From positions 186,001 to 250,000 of the forward strand of contig NZ_FNEM01000002.1 of assembly GCF_900100175.1 (NCBI RefSeq): a stretch of DNA of 64,000 nucleotides, written 5' to 3'. Origin of the DNA: Ferrimonas sediminum (GTDB lineage: Bacteria; Pseudomonadota; Gammaproteobacteria; Enterobacterales; Shewanellaceae). The notes beneath the pieces are model-generated. The model was given only the letters and a program-made list of their open reading frames with translations, did no database searches and was not told the DNA's origin. How positions within the stretch are numbered: position 1 is the first letter of the stretch; every line of letters starts with the position of its first letter. A program made the position numbers and the translations under genes. Positions 28,547-37,051 of the stretch are shown here, in pieces.

Positions 28547-29290
28547 TTACAGTGCCTGATTAAGCAGTTCAGCGATGTGCAGGGTTTCAATGCTGTGACC
28601 TTCACGACGAATCACGCCGTCCAGGTGCAGCAAACAGGAAGGATCGAAGCCCACGGCGTACTTGGCGCCGGTGTCGGCGTGTGCCTTGGCCTTGTCTTTG
28701 CCCATCTTGCCGGATACAGAACCTTCATCCAGAGCAAAGGTACCGCCGAAGCCACAACATTCGTCTTTGCGTTCCGGGTAGACGATGTCGATGCCTTCGA
28801 TGCGGGACAGCAGGGCTTCCACTTTGTTGTAACCCTGGCCCTTGATCTCTGACGGAGTCGCCAGATCCAGCATACGGATGCCGTGACAGGACATCTGCAG
28901 GCTGATCTTGTGGTTGAACGGCTTGTTGAAACGCTCCAAGCCATGGATGTCGTGCAGGAACTCGGTCAGCTCTTTCAGCTTGCCGATCACAGCGGTGGCT
29001 TCCGGGCTGCAGTCGAACTCATGGAAGTTCTCTTTGGCCGCAATCATGCAGGAAGCCGCAGGGCAAACGATGTAGTCGCAGTCAATGCCCTTAAAGGCAT
29101 TCAGCAACTTCAGCGTGGTCTTCTTAGCATCATCGAAACAACCCGAGTTGGTCATGGGCTGACCGCAGCAGGTCTGCCCTTTAGGCAGAATGACCTGATG
29201 CCCCAGCTTCTCGAGAAGCTCTACCGTGGCGATACCCACATTTGGTGTCATGTGGTTCACCAGGCAAGGGATGAACAAGGCGATTTTCAT
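28547..29290 (-). CDS. lldE: L-lactate dehydrogenase complex protein LldE (LutA type)
   Basis: A 247-residue protein with two cysteine-rich CCG domains (TCCGQPMTNSG near residue 40 and CCGFGGTFALDEG near 180), typical of LutA/LldE and of the heterodisulfide-reductase-like subunits of respiratory enzymes. I chose the ATG at 29290 (MKIALFIPCLV), which fits the family N-terminus and has GGAGAATATA upstream. An in-frame start 18 codons earlier adds a polar extension without support. First gene of lldEFG. Two CRP-like sites lie in the upstream region. Confidence 0.95.
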   Translation of the reverse strand: MKIALFIPCLVNHMTPNVGIATVELLEKLGHQVILPKGQTCCGQPMTNSGCFDDAKKTTLKLLNAFKGIDCDYIVCPAASCMIAAKENFHEFDCSPEATAVIGKLKELTEFLHDIHGLERFNKPFNHKISLQMSCHGIRMLDLATPSEIKGQGYNKVEALLSRIEGIDIVYPERKDECCGFGGTFALDEGSVSGKMGKDKAKAHADTGAKYAVGFDPSCLLHLDGVIRREGHSIETLHIAELLNQAL

Positions 29291-29593
29291 TATATTCTCC
29301 GCTGTGTTTGTGTCGGCAGTTTCGGCGGAGTCTATAGAGGCCACTCACCCCAGACTGTGATTCAGGTATCACTTATCGGTGGGCTGAATTTGGTTACCAG
29401 CTTGTAAAATGCAGTTACCAGAAAGCAAACAATGCATGAATGGCAACATTTAAAGATCGTCAAAACCCAATGCATTTAACAAGGGCGTTACCTGCTGGGA
29501 ATTGGTATGACCAAGATCCAGCCCAAATCAACCTAAAGACAACCACCCATTTACAATTAAGCAACAGCAAATCGAGCATTTTTCGGTCAAGCG

Positions 29594-29609
29594 TGCGATC
29601 TGGATCACA
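29594..29609. promoter_or_regulatory. CRP-like site upstream of lldE
   Basis: TGCGATCTGGATCACA matches TGTGA-N6-TCACA at nine of ten consensus positions and has the favoured TC..GA inner bases. It lies about 300 bases before lldE. Carbon-source control of lactate genes by CRP is well known in related bacteria; use of this site is inferred. Confidence 0.6.
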
Positions 29610-29686
29610 CAATAATAGCAGATTGATGAGTGCTTTTATCGAACCCGATTCTCACCCTTCGCCGTAAAGGGACATTTTGACTCACT

Positions 29687-29702
29687 CGTGACCGTGATCA
29701 CG
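29687..29702. promoter_or_regulatory. Second, weaker CRP-like site
   Basis: CGTGACCGTGATCACG keeps the GTGA-N6-TCAC core but lacks the outer T and A. It is 93 bases from the stronger site and close to the hcr terminator. Confidence 0.3.
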
Positions 29703-29747
29703 CCCCCCCCCTGGCGAGATTGGCGGAAAGCAGTAGGACAAAATGCA

Positions 29748-29771
29748 CAAAAAAAGCCTCCCGAAGGAGGC
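29748..29771 (-). terminator. Intrinsic terminator of hcp-hcr
   Basis: On the minus strand GCCTCC pairs with GGAGGC around a TTCG loop, followed by eight T residues, 24 bases past the hcr stop. Confidence 0.9.
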
Positions 29772-29795
29772 CTTTCATCGCCGGGATGGCAAGGG

Positions 29796-30776
29796 TCAGG
29801 GCAGTGTCACCGCCATGTCGCCGGTGGCCTTTGAGGCACAGGCGAGGAAGAAGCCCTGTTCCAGTTCCTCCGCCGTCAGGGTACTTACCGAACTGCGGTC
29901 CAGCTTATCTCCTTCACCTTTGCATTTGCAGCTGCCACAAACACCGGAACGGCAGGCAGCAAAGATCGGCAGCCCCTCCTTCTCCAGTGCCTCAAGAATG
30001 CTCTGATCGGCCTCAATGGCTACCTGCTTGTCTCCGACAGTCAGAGTGTGGCCTTCTCCGGTGACCGGCTCAGAATCGCCCTGTGGCGCCGCAAAAGCCT
30101 CCTGGAACACCTGCTCCGGATCGACGCCCAGACTGTCAAACCAGCCGTGGGCGGCCTCCATATAGCCCTGGGGGCCACACATCAACACTCGACGCTCACG
30201 AATGTCGGTTGCCAGAGACAGCAGCATACGTGCATCCAGCAGCCCCTGAGACTGTCCCTCTGTAGCGCCTTGTGACACGACCCAACGCAGTTTCAGATTG
30301 GGGTAGTCATCCGCCAGATGCTCCAGCTCTTTGACAAAGATACGATCCTGAGGCGTACGAGCACTGTGAATGAACACGATGTCAGCCCGCGGATCCGCCA
30401 GCAAACGGGCACGCAACATGGAGTACACCGGGGTAATGCCACAACCGGCACTGAGCATCAGCAACTTGCCGGACTGGGCATGCTGGTAATGAAACTCCCC
30501 TGACGCGGGCATCACCGAAAACTGATCGCCCACCTTGGCGTTGTCGGCCAGGAAATTCGACACCAGACCGTTGTCGACCCGCTTAATGGTCAGGGCGTAG
30601 TGTGCATCCCCTGGAATCGACGCCAGACTGTAACAGCGGCTGTGAGAGGCACCGTCCACCTCCACCAGCAGCGGCAGAAACTGGCCGGGAATATACTCGA
30701 TGGGTTGGCTGGCGGTAAACAGATAGGTGTTAACGTCACGGGTTTCCGCCCGAATTTCGGTGCAGGTCAGCTGCAT
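29796..30776 (-). CDS. hcr: NADH oxidoreductase for the hybrid cluster protein
   Basis: A 326-residue reductase. The FAD domain has RCYSLAS, the NAD(P) domain has LSAGCGITPVYSMLR and LMCGPQGYME, and the C-terminal plant-type [2Fe-2S] domain has CRSGVCGSCKCK plus a later Cys (ACASK). It transfers electrons from NADH to Hcp. Start ATG follows AAGGAGTATCACTG. The 144 bases between hcp and hcr contain a GC hairpin (AGGGGGC/GCCCCCT near 30886-30903) without a T-run, so read-through from hcp is likely. The domain order matches E. coli Hcr. Confidence 0.95.
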   Translation of the reverse strand: MQLTCTEIRAETRDVNTYLFTASQPIEYIPGQFLPLLVEVDGASHSRCYSLASIPGDAHYALTIKRVDNGLVSNFLADNAKVGDQFSVMPASGEFHYQHAQSGKLLMLSAGCGITPVYSMLRARLLADPRADIVFIHSARTPQDRIFVKELEHLADDYPNLKLRWVVSQGATEGQSQGLLDARMLLSLATDIRERRVLMCGPQGYMEAAHGWFDSLGVDPEQVFQEAFAAPQGDSEPVTGEGHTLTVGDKQVAIEADQSILEALEKEGLPIFAACRSGVCGSCKCKGEGDKLDRSSVSTLTAEELEQGFFLACASKATGDMAVTLP

Positions 30777-30920
30777 CAGTGATACTCCTTAAAATTCCTA
30801 CCCCGCCCAACGCAAAAAACGGCCCAGACCCTCGGTTGTACCCACACAATCCCGATGGCAGAGCCGCTGGTACGCATTGGACTTCGAGGGGGCTAACGCC
30901 CCCTGAATGGTTGCGTTTGC

Positions 30921-32582
30921 TTAGCCCAGAATGTCGGCCATATCCTGCTCAACCGTGGTGGTCAGACGCAGGCCAGTGGCTTCATGCAGGTGGTTGATCA
31001 GGTTCTCGGTCAGGAAGGCCGGCACCGTCGGGCCAACGCGGATATCCTTAATGCCCAGCGCCAGCAGGGTCAGCAGGATGGCGATCGCCTTCTGTTCGAA
31101 CCAGGACAGAATCAGCGACAGAGGCAGTTCGTTGACACCACACTCGAAGGTTTCCGCCAGGGCCAGGGCCAGTTGAATGGCGGAGTAAGCATCGTTACAT
31201 TGACCCACATCCAGCAGACGCGGGATGCCGTTGATGTCGCCAAATTCGAGATCGTTGAACTTGAACTTGCCACAGGCCAGGGTCAACAGCAGGGTGTCGT
31301 CCGGCGCCGACTTGGCAAACTCGGTGAAGTAGTTGCGCTCCTGCTTGTCACCGTCGCAGCCACCAACCAGGAAGAAGTGGCGAATGTTGCCGGCTTTCAC
31401 CTGCTCAATCACTGCCGGAGCGGCTGCCATCAGGGCATTGCGGGCAAAACCGGTCATGGTGTAGTGAGGGATTTCGTCGTACTTGAAGCCTTCACACGCC
31501 AGCGCCTTCTCGATCACGGCGCTGTAGTCGTCACCGGTGTGATGAACCACGCCCGGCCAACCAACGATGTTACGGGTAAACAGGCGATCGGCGTAGGAGC
31601 CCGGGTTCGGATCGATCAGACAGTTGGAGGTCATCACGATGGCGCCAGGGAAGTTGGCAAACTCTTTCTGCTGGTTCTGCCAGGCGCTACCGTAGTTACC
31701 CACCAGGTGCGGGTACTTGCCGCCCAGCTCAGGGTAAGCCATGGCCGGCAGCATCTCACCATGGGTGTAGACGTTGATGCCTTTGTCCTTGGTCTGCTCC
31801 AGGATGTGTTTCAGATCGATGAGATCGTGACCGGAAACCAGAATCGCCTTGCCGGCCACCGGCTTCATGTTCACCTTGGTCGGAACCGGATGGCCAAAGG
31901 CCTCGGTTTCGCCGGCATCCAGCATCTCCATCACTTTGTAGTTCAGGTGACCACAAGCCATGGCCAGCTCCAGCAGCTCGTTCAGATCGCTTGGATCTTC
32001 ACCCAGTCGAGCCATGATGCGGTGGAACTCACCGTACACTTCGTCATCCTGCTTGCTGAGGATACGGGCGTGTTCCATATAGGCTGCCACCCCTTTCAGG
32101 CCGTACAGCACCAGCAGGCGCAGACCAACGATGTCTTCACCGACATCATTGAGGCCACGGTTCACCGCGGTGGCAGGTGCCTGGCTGATCATCGCCGCTT
32201 TCTCGGCAGTGATCTCGAATTGCGCCGCACCGGCCAGCTGTTTTGGTTCTACACCCTGAACGGTGCAGGCCGCCAGGTAGGCGTCCTTGAGTCGGGTCTT
32301 GGTGGCGACCGCTTCGGCGGTGTAAGCCACCAGACGTTCGGCGTCGAAGTTGACGTTGGTCAGGGTAGAGAAGAACGCCTGCGGCAGGTAAGCGTCAGCA
32401 GCGGCATCGATCACCCCCAGCTCACGACCGGCATGGGCGTAGGCACTGACGCCCTGCAGCATGTACACCAGTACATCCTGAAGGTCTGAAATTTCTGACG
32501 TTTTACCACACATGCCCATGGCATACTGACAACCATTACCAACTGGGGTTTGCATGGTCTGCTCACACTGAATACAAAACAC
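30921..32582 (-). CDS. hcp: Hybrid cluster protein (NO reductase / hydroxylamine reductase)
   Basis: A 553-residue protein. The N-terminal cysteines at 3, 6, 18 and 25 (CIQCEQT ... [11 protein letters not shown]) give the class II spacing found in facultative anaerobes. Later blocks carry the hybrid Fe-S-O cluster ligands ([29 protein letters not shown]). Hcp removes NO and can reduce hydroxylamine under anaerobic nitrate or nitrite respiration. Start is GTG at 32582 with AAGGAG seven bases upstream. The promoter region has a perfect FNR box and an NsrR-like box. Confidence 0.97.
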   Translation of the reverse strand: MFCIQCEQTMQTPVGNGCQYAMGMCGKTSEISDLQDVLVYMLQGVSAYAHAGRELGVIDAAADAYLPQAFFSTLTNVNFDAERLVAYTAEAVATKTRLKDAYLAACTVQGVEPKQLAGAAQFEITAEKAAMISQAPATAVNRGLNDVGEDIVGLRLLVLYGLKGVAAYMEHARILSKQDDEVYGEFHRIMARLGEDPSDLNELLELAMACGHLNYKVMEMLDAGETEAFGHPVPTKVNMKPVAGKAILVSGHDLIDLKHILEQTKDKGINVYTHGEMLPAMAYPELGGKYPHLVGNYGSAWQNQQKEFANFPGAIVMTSNCLIDPNPGSYADRLFTRNIVGWPGVVHHTGDDYSAVIEKALACEGFKYDEIPHYTMTGFARNALMAAAPAVIEQVKAGNIRHFFLVGGCDGDKQERNYFTEFAKSAPDDTLLLTLACGKFKFNDLEFGDINGIPRLLDVGQCNDAYSAIQLALALAETFECGVNELPLSLILSWFEQKAIAILLTLLALGIKDIRVGPTVPAFLTENLINHLHEATGLRLTTTVEQDMADILG

Positions 32583-32657
32583 GGCGCGCTCCTTTAAAAG
32601 GTGTATATATTATGTATGTTTTAGTGAGCACAGCTTAAAATAACCCCGCAGCCCAAT

Positions 32658-32679
32658 AAAGGCATTTTGAATGCAAGTT
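32658..32679. promoter_or_regulatory. NsrR-like operator upstream of hcp
   Basis: GCATTT-T-GAATGC with outer A/T-rich arms approximates the NsrR palindrome (GCATTT-N-AAATGC core), centred about 86 bases before hcp. hcp is a core member of the NsrR regulon in gammaproteobacteria, which supports the call. The outer arms deviate. Confidence 0.5.
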
Positions 32680-32688
32680 TACAAAGCC

Positions 32689-32702
32689 TTGATTAGGATC
32701 AA
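32689..32702. promoter_or_regulatory. FNR/EtrA box upstream of hcp
   Basis: TTGATTAGGATCAA is a perfect match to TTGAT-N4-ATCAA, centred about 113 bases before the hcp start and just upstream of the NsrR-like box. Activation by FNR with repression by NsrR is the usual logic for hcp. Confidence 0.75.
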
Positions 32703-32848
32703 GTTTTCACCGCCAAAGAGTTATTCGAACTAAGCTAATGTTAAAGCCTGCCTAACTTTACCCCCGCTTTTTTTACCTTCCGCACAACCCTTTCCCGCCC
32801 CGGCGCATCCCCACTGTGGATCGCGGAGCACCGGCCACCAAATCAGCG

Positions 32849-33120
32849 ATGCTCAGTCAGGCTCCCCGCGAACAATGGCATCTGGTTCACAGTCCGGCTC
32901 TGGCACCCAGCAGCATCCGGCTGGACACCCTGATGGCCCACTCCGATCCAGAGCTTAAAATCTGCCCTCGGGGACGATCTCTTTAGATGGTTGTCGTCCG
33001 AGGCTAAGGCGCCTGTACGTCCCGGCAACGGCCTGCCGGTGCTGGCCGGTATCCACGCCGATGAAACCGCTGACAAAGGCGCTGGCATGAAGTTGCTGCT
33101 CGATCCGGGCAGGGTGGGAT
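32849..33120 (+). pseudogene. Frameshifted remnant of an unidentified gene
   Basis: A reading frame from ATG at 32849 encodes about 45 residues ending SDPELKICPRGRSL and a stop. Shifting frame by one base at about 32985 continues it with FRWLSSEAKAPVRPGNGLP and VLAGIHADETAD up to a stop at 33120. The join reads like one protein, and PVLAGIHADE faintly recalls zinc carboxypeptidase or aspartoacylase-like proteins (LAGxHGDE). I could not identify the family, and the fragment has no promoter or clear ribosome site. Confidence 0.35.
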
Positions 33121-33771
33121 GACGCCCTGACAGCGCCTCCTATATATAGTTGTGCATGTGACCGACGGCATTGGCTCCCTGTGCGGCCCCGGCCAAGGCC
33201 CTGCCCCCCGGCCTCGGGGCGGGCATTGTAATGAAGTGGGTTTGGTGCGATCCCCGGTGATGAGGTGGTTTGCAGAATGCCTGCCGAAGCCGTGCCAATC
33301 TCTGCCGGCCATAAGCAATACCAAACTGGCCATTGAGATTAACCGGAGTCTGACAGCCGAACTCCTGCGCTATGGCAGTGAGTCATCAATATCTTTAGGC
33401 TCCGCGCTAGTCAGATGAGTCAATCAACCGATGACAACATCGAAGAGAGGGATTCCTGTCGATTGCCGCTGCCGCACCTGAGTAACCTGGACGACCAAAG
33501 GCGCCAGCGGGGCTGTTCGACCCTGTCTTTACCCAAACCAGATACCACGAGAATTGGGCCGGAACGCCTGTAGCTCAAAAAATGGCGGGAATTGAGGCCG
33601 GGTTAAAAACCCAATTCGAACAAAAGTTGATCCAGATTCCCGAATCCAGGCAAAACCAACAGCCCTATTTTATCGCGTCATCGAGAATGGTTCTTATTCA
33701 GTGATGCAATTGAGACATCGTGCAGTATTACGAATTAATAAAAATTAAGAACTCGGTAATAATATTTTCAC
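33121..33771. other. Stretch without an intact gene between hcp and hya
   Basis: About 650 bases holding only short open frames in changing phases (for example 89 codons from 33152 and 40 codons from 33582), none with a ribosome site or a family pattern. Composition falls from GC-rich at 33150-33300 to AT-rich after 33600. It ends at a strong plus-strand terminator, so something may be transcribed here. Most likely it is decayed gene material joined to the hya control region. Confidence 0.5.
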
Positions 33772-33807
33772 GAGCCAATTAATTATTTTAATTGGCTCTT
33801 TTCTCCT
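33772..33807 (+). terminator. Strong terminator upstream of the hya promoter region
   Basis: GAGCCAATTAA pairs perfectly with TTAATTGGCTC (11 bp, five-base loop) and is followed by TTTTCTCC and seven T residues. It lies 390 bases before hyaA and no intact plus-strand gene precedes it for 9 kb, so it insulates hya from stray transcripts or ends an unknown RNA. Confidence 0.8.
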
Positions 33808-33843
33808 TTTTTTGAATAAGCTGAAAAACGGGATCGAAAAAGA

Positions 33844-33857
33844 TTGAGAAATATCAA
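33844..33857. promoter_or_regulatory. FNR/EtrA-like box upstream of hyaA
   Basis: TTGAGAAATATCAA matches the FNR consensus at nine of ten defined positions. It lies about 340 bases before hyaA and 45 bases from the CRP-like site. Anaerobic induction of hya is expected. Confidence 0.5.
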
Positions 33858-33888
33858 AAATGGACAAATATCCCCTAAAAGGAGCAAA

Positions 33889-33904
33889 AGTGACAGCAGT
33901 CACA
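33889..33904. promoter_or_regulatory. CRP-like site upstream of hyaA
   Basis: AGTGACAGCAGTCACA matches TGTGA-N6-TCACA at nine of ten positions, about 295 bases before hyaA. In Shewanella relatives CRP is a major activator of anaerobic respiration genes, so this is a plausible main activator site. Confidence 0.55.
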
Positions 33905-34115
33905 GACAAAATGTCGCACATATTGATCCATGAAAGGACTGATTTCGAAAGCGGAAATACACACTGAACGCAATTCTCACTAACAAAATAATTTCACTCT
34001 TCCCCCCAAAAATTAGACAAAAAAACCATTTCACAGCAAGAAATAGAAAAAACCATGAGCCAAATCACGACAAAGCCAGTCGCTACAACGGATAAATGAA
34101 GTTCTTGGCGCAACA

Positions 34116-34129
34116 TTGATCTCGGTCAT
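34116..34129. promoter_or_regulatory. Half-conserved FNR box near hyaA
   Basis: TTGATCTCGGTCAT has one perfect half site and a second half with three mismatches, about 70 bases before the hyaA start. Its position is good but the match is weak. Confidence 0.25.
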
Positions 34130-34198
34130 TATGTCCTATACCGAATCCCATACACTTTGCTTGCAATCTCGTTGTACCCAATGCAAGGATTAAAAAAT

Positions 34199-35338
34199 AT
34201 GGGACAGTACGATGCTTTATTTTCGCGGGGAAAAAAGCGACTAACCGAGTTAAAGAATATTGACGCGGTCAAGTCCACTCCGCTGATGAAACGCCTAGAA
34301 AACCAGGGTATCTCCCGTCGGGAGTTCATGACCTGGTCCGCTCAGGTTACCGCCATGCTATCACTGCCACTCTCCTTTAGCCCTCTGGTGGCTGAAGCGG
34401 CAGAGATCGCAGACCGTGTGCCTCTCATCTGGCTGCACCTGGCCGAATGTACCGGTTGCTCCGAATCCCTGATTCGCGCCGATACCCCCACCATTGACAG
34501 TGTCATCTTCGACCACATCTCAGTTGAGTATCACGAAACTCTGATGGCGGCTGCCGGCTGGCAGGCGGAAGAGAACCTGGAGCACGCACTGGAAGCCTAT
34601 AAAGGCGGCTACGTGCTGGCAGTCGAAGGTGCGGTACCGACCGCTAACGACGGCCACTACCTGACCGTCGGCTGTAAAGGTCACACCGGCATGGAGATCG
34701 TTCACCATGCAGCAGAAGGTGCGGCGGCCATCGTCTCCGTTGGTACCTGTGCCGCCTTCGGTGGCGTTCAGGCGGCAGCGCCGAACCCAACCGAAGCCAA
34801 GGGTGTTGATCAGGTTGTACACAAGCCTGTCGTCAACCTGGGTGGCTGTCCTCCAAGCGAAAAGAACATTGTCGGTACCCTGATGTACTTCGTCATGTTC
34901 GGTAAGCTGCCACCGCTGGACATGTACGGCCGTCCTAAGTGGGCCTACGGTGCCCGCGTACACGACAACTGTGAACGTCGCGGTCGTTTCGATGCCGGCG
35001 AGTTCGTAGAAACCTTCGGTGACGAAGGCGCCAAGCAGGGTTACTGCCTGTACAAGGTGGGTTGTAAAGGTCCTTACACCTACAACAACTGCCCCACCGA
35101 GCGCTTTAACCACCACACCAGCTGGCCGGTTCTTGCTGGTCACGGCTGCATCGGCTGTTCCGAGCCTAACTTCTGGGACGCCATGGCCGATTTCGAAAAA
35201 CCCCTTGGTCGTCGCGACATCCATAGCCTGGATATGACCGCCGACTACATCGGTACCGCCATTCTGGGTGTTGCCGCTGTCGGTGTCGGTGCCCACGCCG
35301 TTGCTGGCGTGTTCGCTAAAGACGTGGAGGAGAAGTGA
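34199..35338 (+). CDS. hyaA: [NiFe] uptake hydrogenase small subunit
   Basis: A 379-residue precursor. The twin-arginine signal is at Arg40-Arg41 (SRREFMTW), later than usual because of a 35-residue N-terminal extension. The proximal-cluster motif is ECTGCSES, then VGTCAAFGG and GCPPSEKN. Medial and distal cluster cysteines follow (CLYKVGCKGP, CIGCSEPNFWD), then a C-terminal membrane anchor (about 350-370). It oxidises H2 at the periplasmic face and passes electrons to HyaC. ATG 34199 has AAGGATT upstream; TTG 34157 and ATG 34181 are in-frame alternatives. The extra Cys of oxygen-tolerant enzymes are absent. Confidence 0.95.
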   Translation: MGQYDALFSRGKKRLTELKNIDAVKSTPLMKRLENQGISRREFMTWSAQVTAMLSLPLSFSPLVAEAAEIADRVPLIWLHLAECTGCSESLIRADTPTIDSVIFDHISVEYHETLMAAAGWQAEENLEHALEAYKGGYVLAVEGAVPTANDGHYLTVGCKGHTGMEIVHHAAEGAAAIVSVGTCAAFGGVQAAAPNPTEAKGVDQVVHKPVVNLGGCPPSEKNIVGTLMYFVMFGKLPPLDMYGRPKWAYGARVHDNCERRGRFDAGEFVETFGDEGAKQGYCLYKVGCKGPYTYNNCPTERFNHHTSWPVLAGHGCIGCSEPNFWDAMADFEKPLGRRDIHSLDMTADYIGTAILGVAAVGVGAHAVAGVFAKDVEEK

Positions 35339-37041
35339 TGAGCAAACGTGTTGTAGTCGATCCAATCACCCGTATTGAAGGTCACCTTCGTGTCGAGGTT
35401 GAGGTCGATGAGAATAATGTCATCACCAACGCCTGGTCTGGCTCCACCCTGTGGCGCGGCATTGAAACCATCCTTAAGGGCCGCAGCCCGATGGATGCCG
35501 GTCTGCTGGTTCAGCGTATCTGTGGTGTGTGTACCTACTCCCACTACCGCTGCTCCATCGAAGCAGTAGAAGACGCACTGGATCTGAAGATTCCGGAAAA
35601 CGCCAAACTGCTGCGCAGCCTGATGCAGTCTTCCCTGTACATGCATGACCACGTGGTGCACTTCTACCACCTGCATGCCCTGGACTGGGTAGACATTGTC
35701 TCCGCGCTGAGCGCCGATCCTGCCAAGGCTGCCAAAGTGGCCATGCAGTACAGCGACAAGCCAATCAACGCCGGTGAAGGTGACCTGCGCGCTGTTCAAG
35801 AGCGGGTTCAGGGACTGGTTAATACCGGTAAGCTGGGTCCATTCGCCAACGCCTACTGGGGCAACGGCACCTACAAGTTCACCCCTGAGCAGAACCTGAT
35901 TGCGGTTTCTCACTACTTGAAGGCACTGGAAGTTCAGCGTGTTGCCGCTGAAATGCTGGCCATCTTCGGTGGTAAGCAGCCTCACCCTCAGTCTCTGGTT
36001 GTGGGCGGCGTGACCTCCGTACGCGACATGCTGAGCCCAGCACGTCTGCAGGAGTGGAAAGACAAGCACGCCATGGTGACCGACTTCATCAACCGCGCGT
36101 ACCTGCCTGACGTGGTCATGGCGGCCGAAGCCTATAAGGGCGAAGCGTCCGTACTGGGTGGCGTAGGTGTGAAGAACTTCATGGCATCCAAGGACTTCTA
36201 TCTGGGCAACGGCGAATTCCTGTTCGACGAAGGCGTGATCATGAACGGTGATCTGGCCAACGTACAGCCGGTTGACCTGACCCTGATCGAAGAAGACGTG
36301 ACCCACGCCTGGTACCAGGACGGTGCGGCCCGTCATCCTTACGACGGTGTTACCGAGCCAAACTACACCGGCTTGATTGACCGTGAAACTGTGTACGGCA
36401 CCCTGCCGACCTTCGACAACGACGGCAAGTACTCCTGGGTGAAATCCCCACGTTACGCCGGCGAGCCGATCGAAGTGGGCCCACTCTCCTGCCTGTTGGT
36501 GAGCTACGCCAAAGGCAACGAGCAGGTGGTCAACGCCGTCAATGGCCTGCTGAAGGCCACCGGCCTGCCAATCGAAGCACTGTTTACCACCCTGGGCCGT
36601 ACCGCTGCCCGTCTGGTACAGACCATGCTCGTGGCTGAAAATAGCCTCAAGACCTTCGATGCCCTGGTCAGCAACATCGTAGTAGACCAGTCTACCTACG
36701 TTGAGCCCAACATCGATCCAGACAAAGAGTACAAGGGTGTGGGCGTCATCGAAGCACCTCGCGGCCTGCTCAGCCACTGGATTCGCATCAAGGGTGGCAA
36801 GATCGAGAACTACCAGGCAGTGGTCCCCACCACCTGGAACTCCGGTCCTGTTGACGCCAACGGCAAAGTCGGTCCATTTGAGCAGTCATTGGTTGGCATG
36901 AAGCTGGAAGATCCTACCAAGCCATTGGAGATCATCCGCGTCATCCACTCCTTCGACCCCTGTATGGCCTGTGCCGTACACGTGATGGATTACAAAGGCC
37001 AGGATTTGGGGCAGTTCCAAGTAGCACCAAACGCCGGCTAA
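35338..37041 (+). CDS. hyaB: [NiFe] uptake hydrogenase large subunit
   Basis: A 567-residue catalytic subunit. The N-terminal nickel ligands are in QRICGVCTYSHYR and the C-terminal pair in DPCMACAVHV. The tail after that His (VMDYKGQDLGQF and a few more residues) is the peptide removed by HyaD after metal insertion. It has no signal peptide and should be exported with HyaA by the Tat system. The ATG at 35338 overlaps the hyaA stop and follows GGAGGAGAAGTG. Family length is typical. Confidence 0.97.
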   Translation: MSKRVVVDPITRIEGHLRVEVEVDENNVITNAWSGSTLWRGIETILKGRSPMDAGLLVQRICGVCTYSHYRCSIEAVEDALDLKIPENAKLLRSLMQSSLYMHDHVVHFYHLHALDWVDIVSALSADPAKAAKVAMQYSDKPINAGEGDLRAVQERVQGLVNTGKLGPFANAYWGNGTYKFTPEQNLIAVSHYLKALEVQRVAAEMLAIFGGKQPHPQSLVVGGVTSVRDMLSPARLQEWKDKHAMVTDFINRAYLPDVVMAAEAYKGEASVLGGVGVKNFMASKDFYLGNGEFLFDEGVIMNGDLANVQPVDLTLIEEDVTHAWYQDGAARHPYDGVTEPNYTGLIDRETVYGTLPTFDNDGKYSWVKSPRYAGEPIEVGPLSCLLVSYAKGNEQVVNAVNGLLKATGLPIEALFTTLGRTAARLVQTMLVAENSLKTFDALVSNIVVDQSTYVEPNIDPDKEYKGVGVIEAPRGLLSHWIRIKGGKIENYQAVVPTTWNSGPVDANGKVGPFEQSLVGMKLEDPTKPLEIIRVIHSFDPCMACAVHVMDYKGQDLGQFQVAPNAG

Positions 37042-37051
37042 AGGAGGAGCT

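Larger units (their letters stand above)
29291..29747. other. Upstream region of lldE, no gene seen
   Basis: About 457 bases between lldE and the hcr terminator, moderately AT-rich, without a supportable gene. It holds the two CRP-like sites listed separately. Between the stronger one and lldE there is room for a promoter and a leader of up to about 250 bases; I could not fix the -10 element by eye. Confidence 0.6.

Noticed and set aside
29370-29390. TGTGATTCAGGTATCACT as a CRP site before lldE
   Set aside because: The half sites are eight bases apart instead of six, so CRP spacing is wrong.
33582-33704. A 40-codon plus-strand ORF before the hya terminator
   Set aside because: No ribosome site and no recognisable pattern. 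Neighbouring frames look equally protein-like, so it is better explained as decayed sequence.
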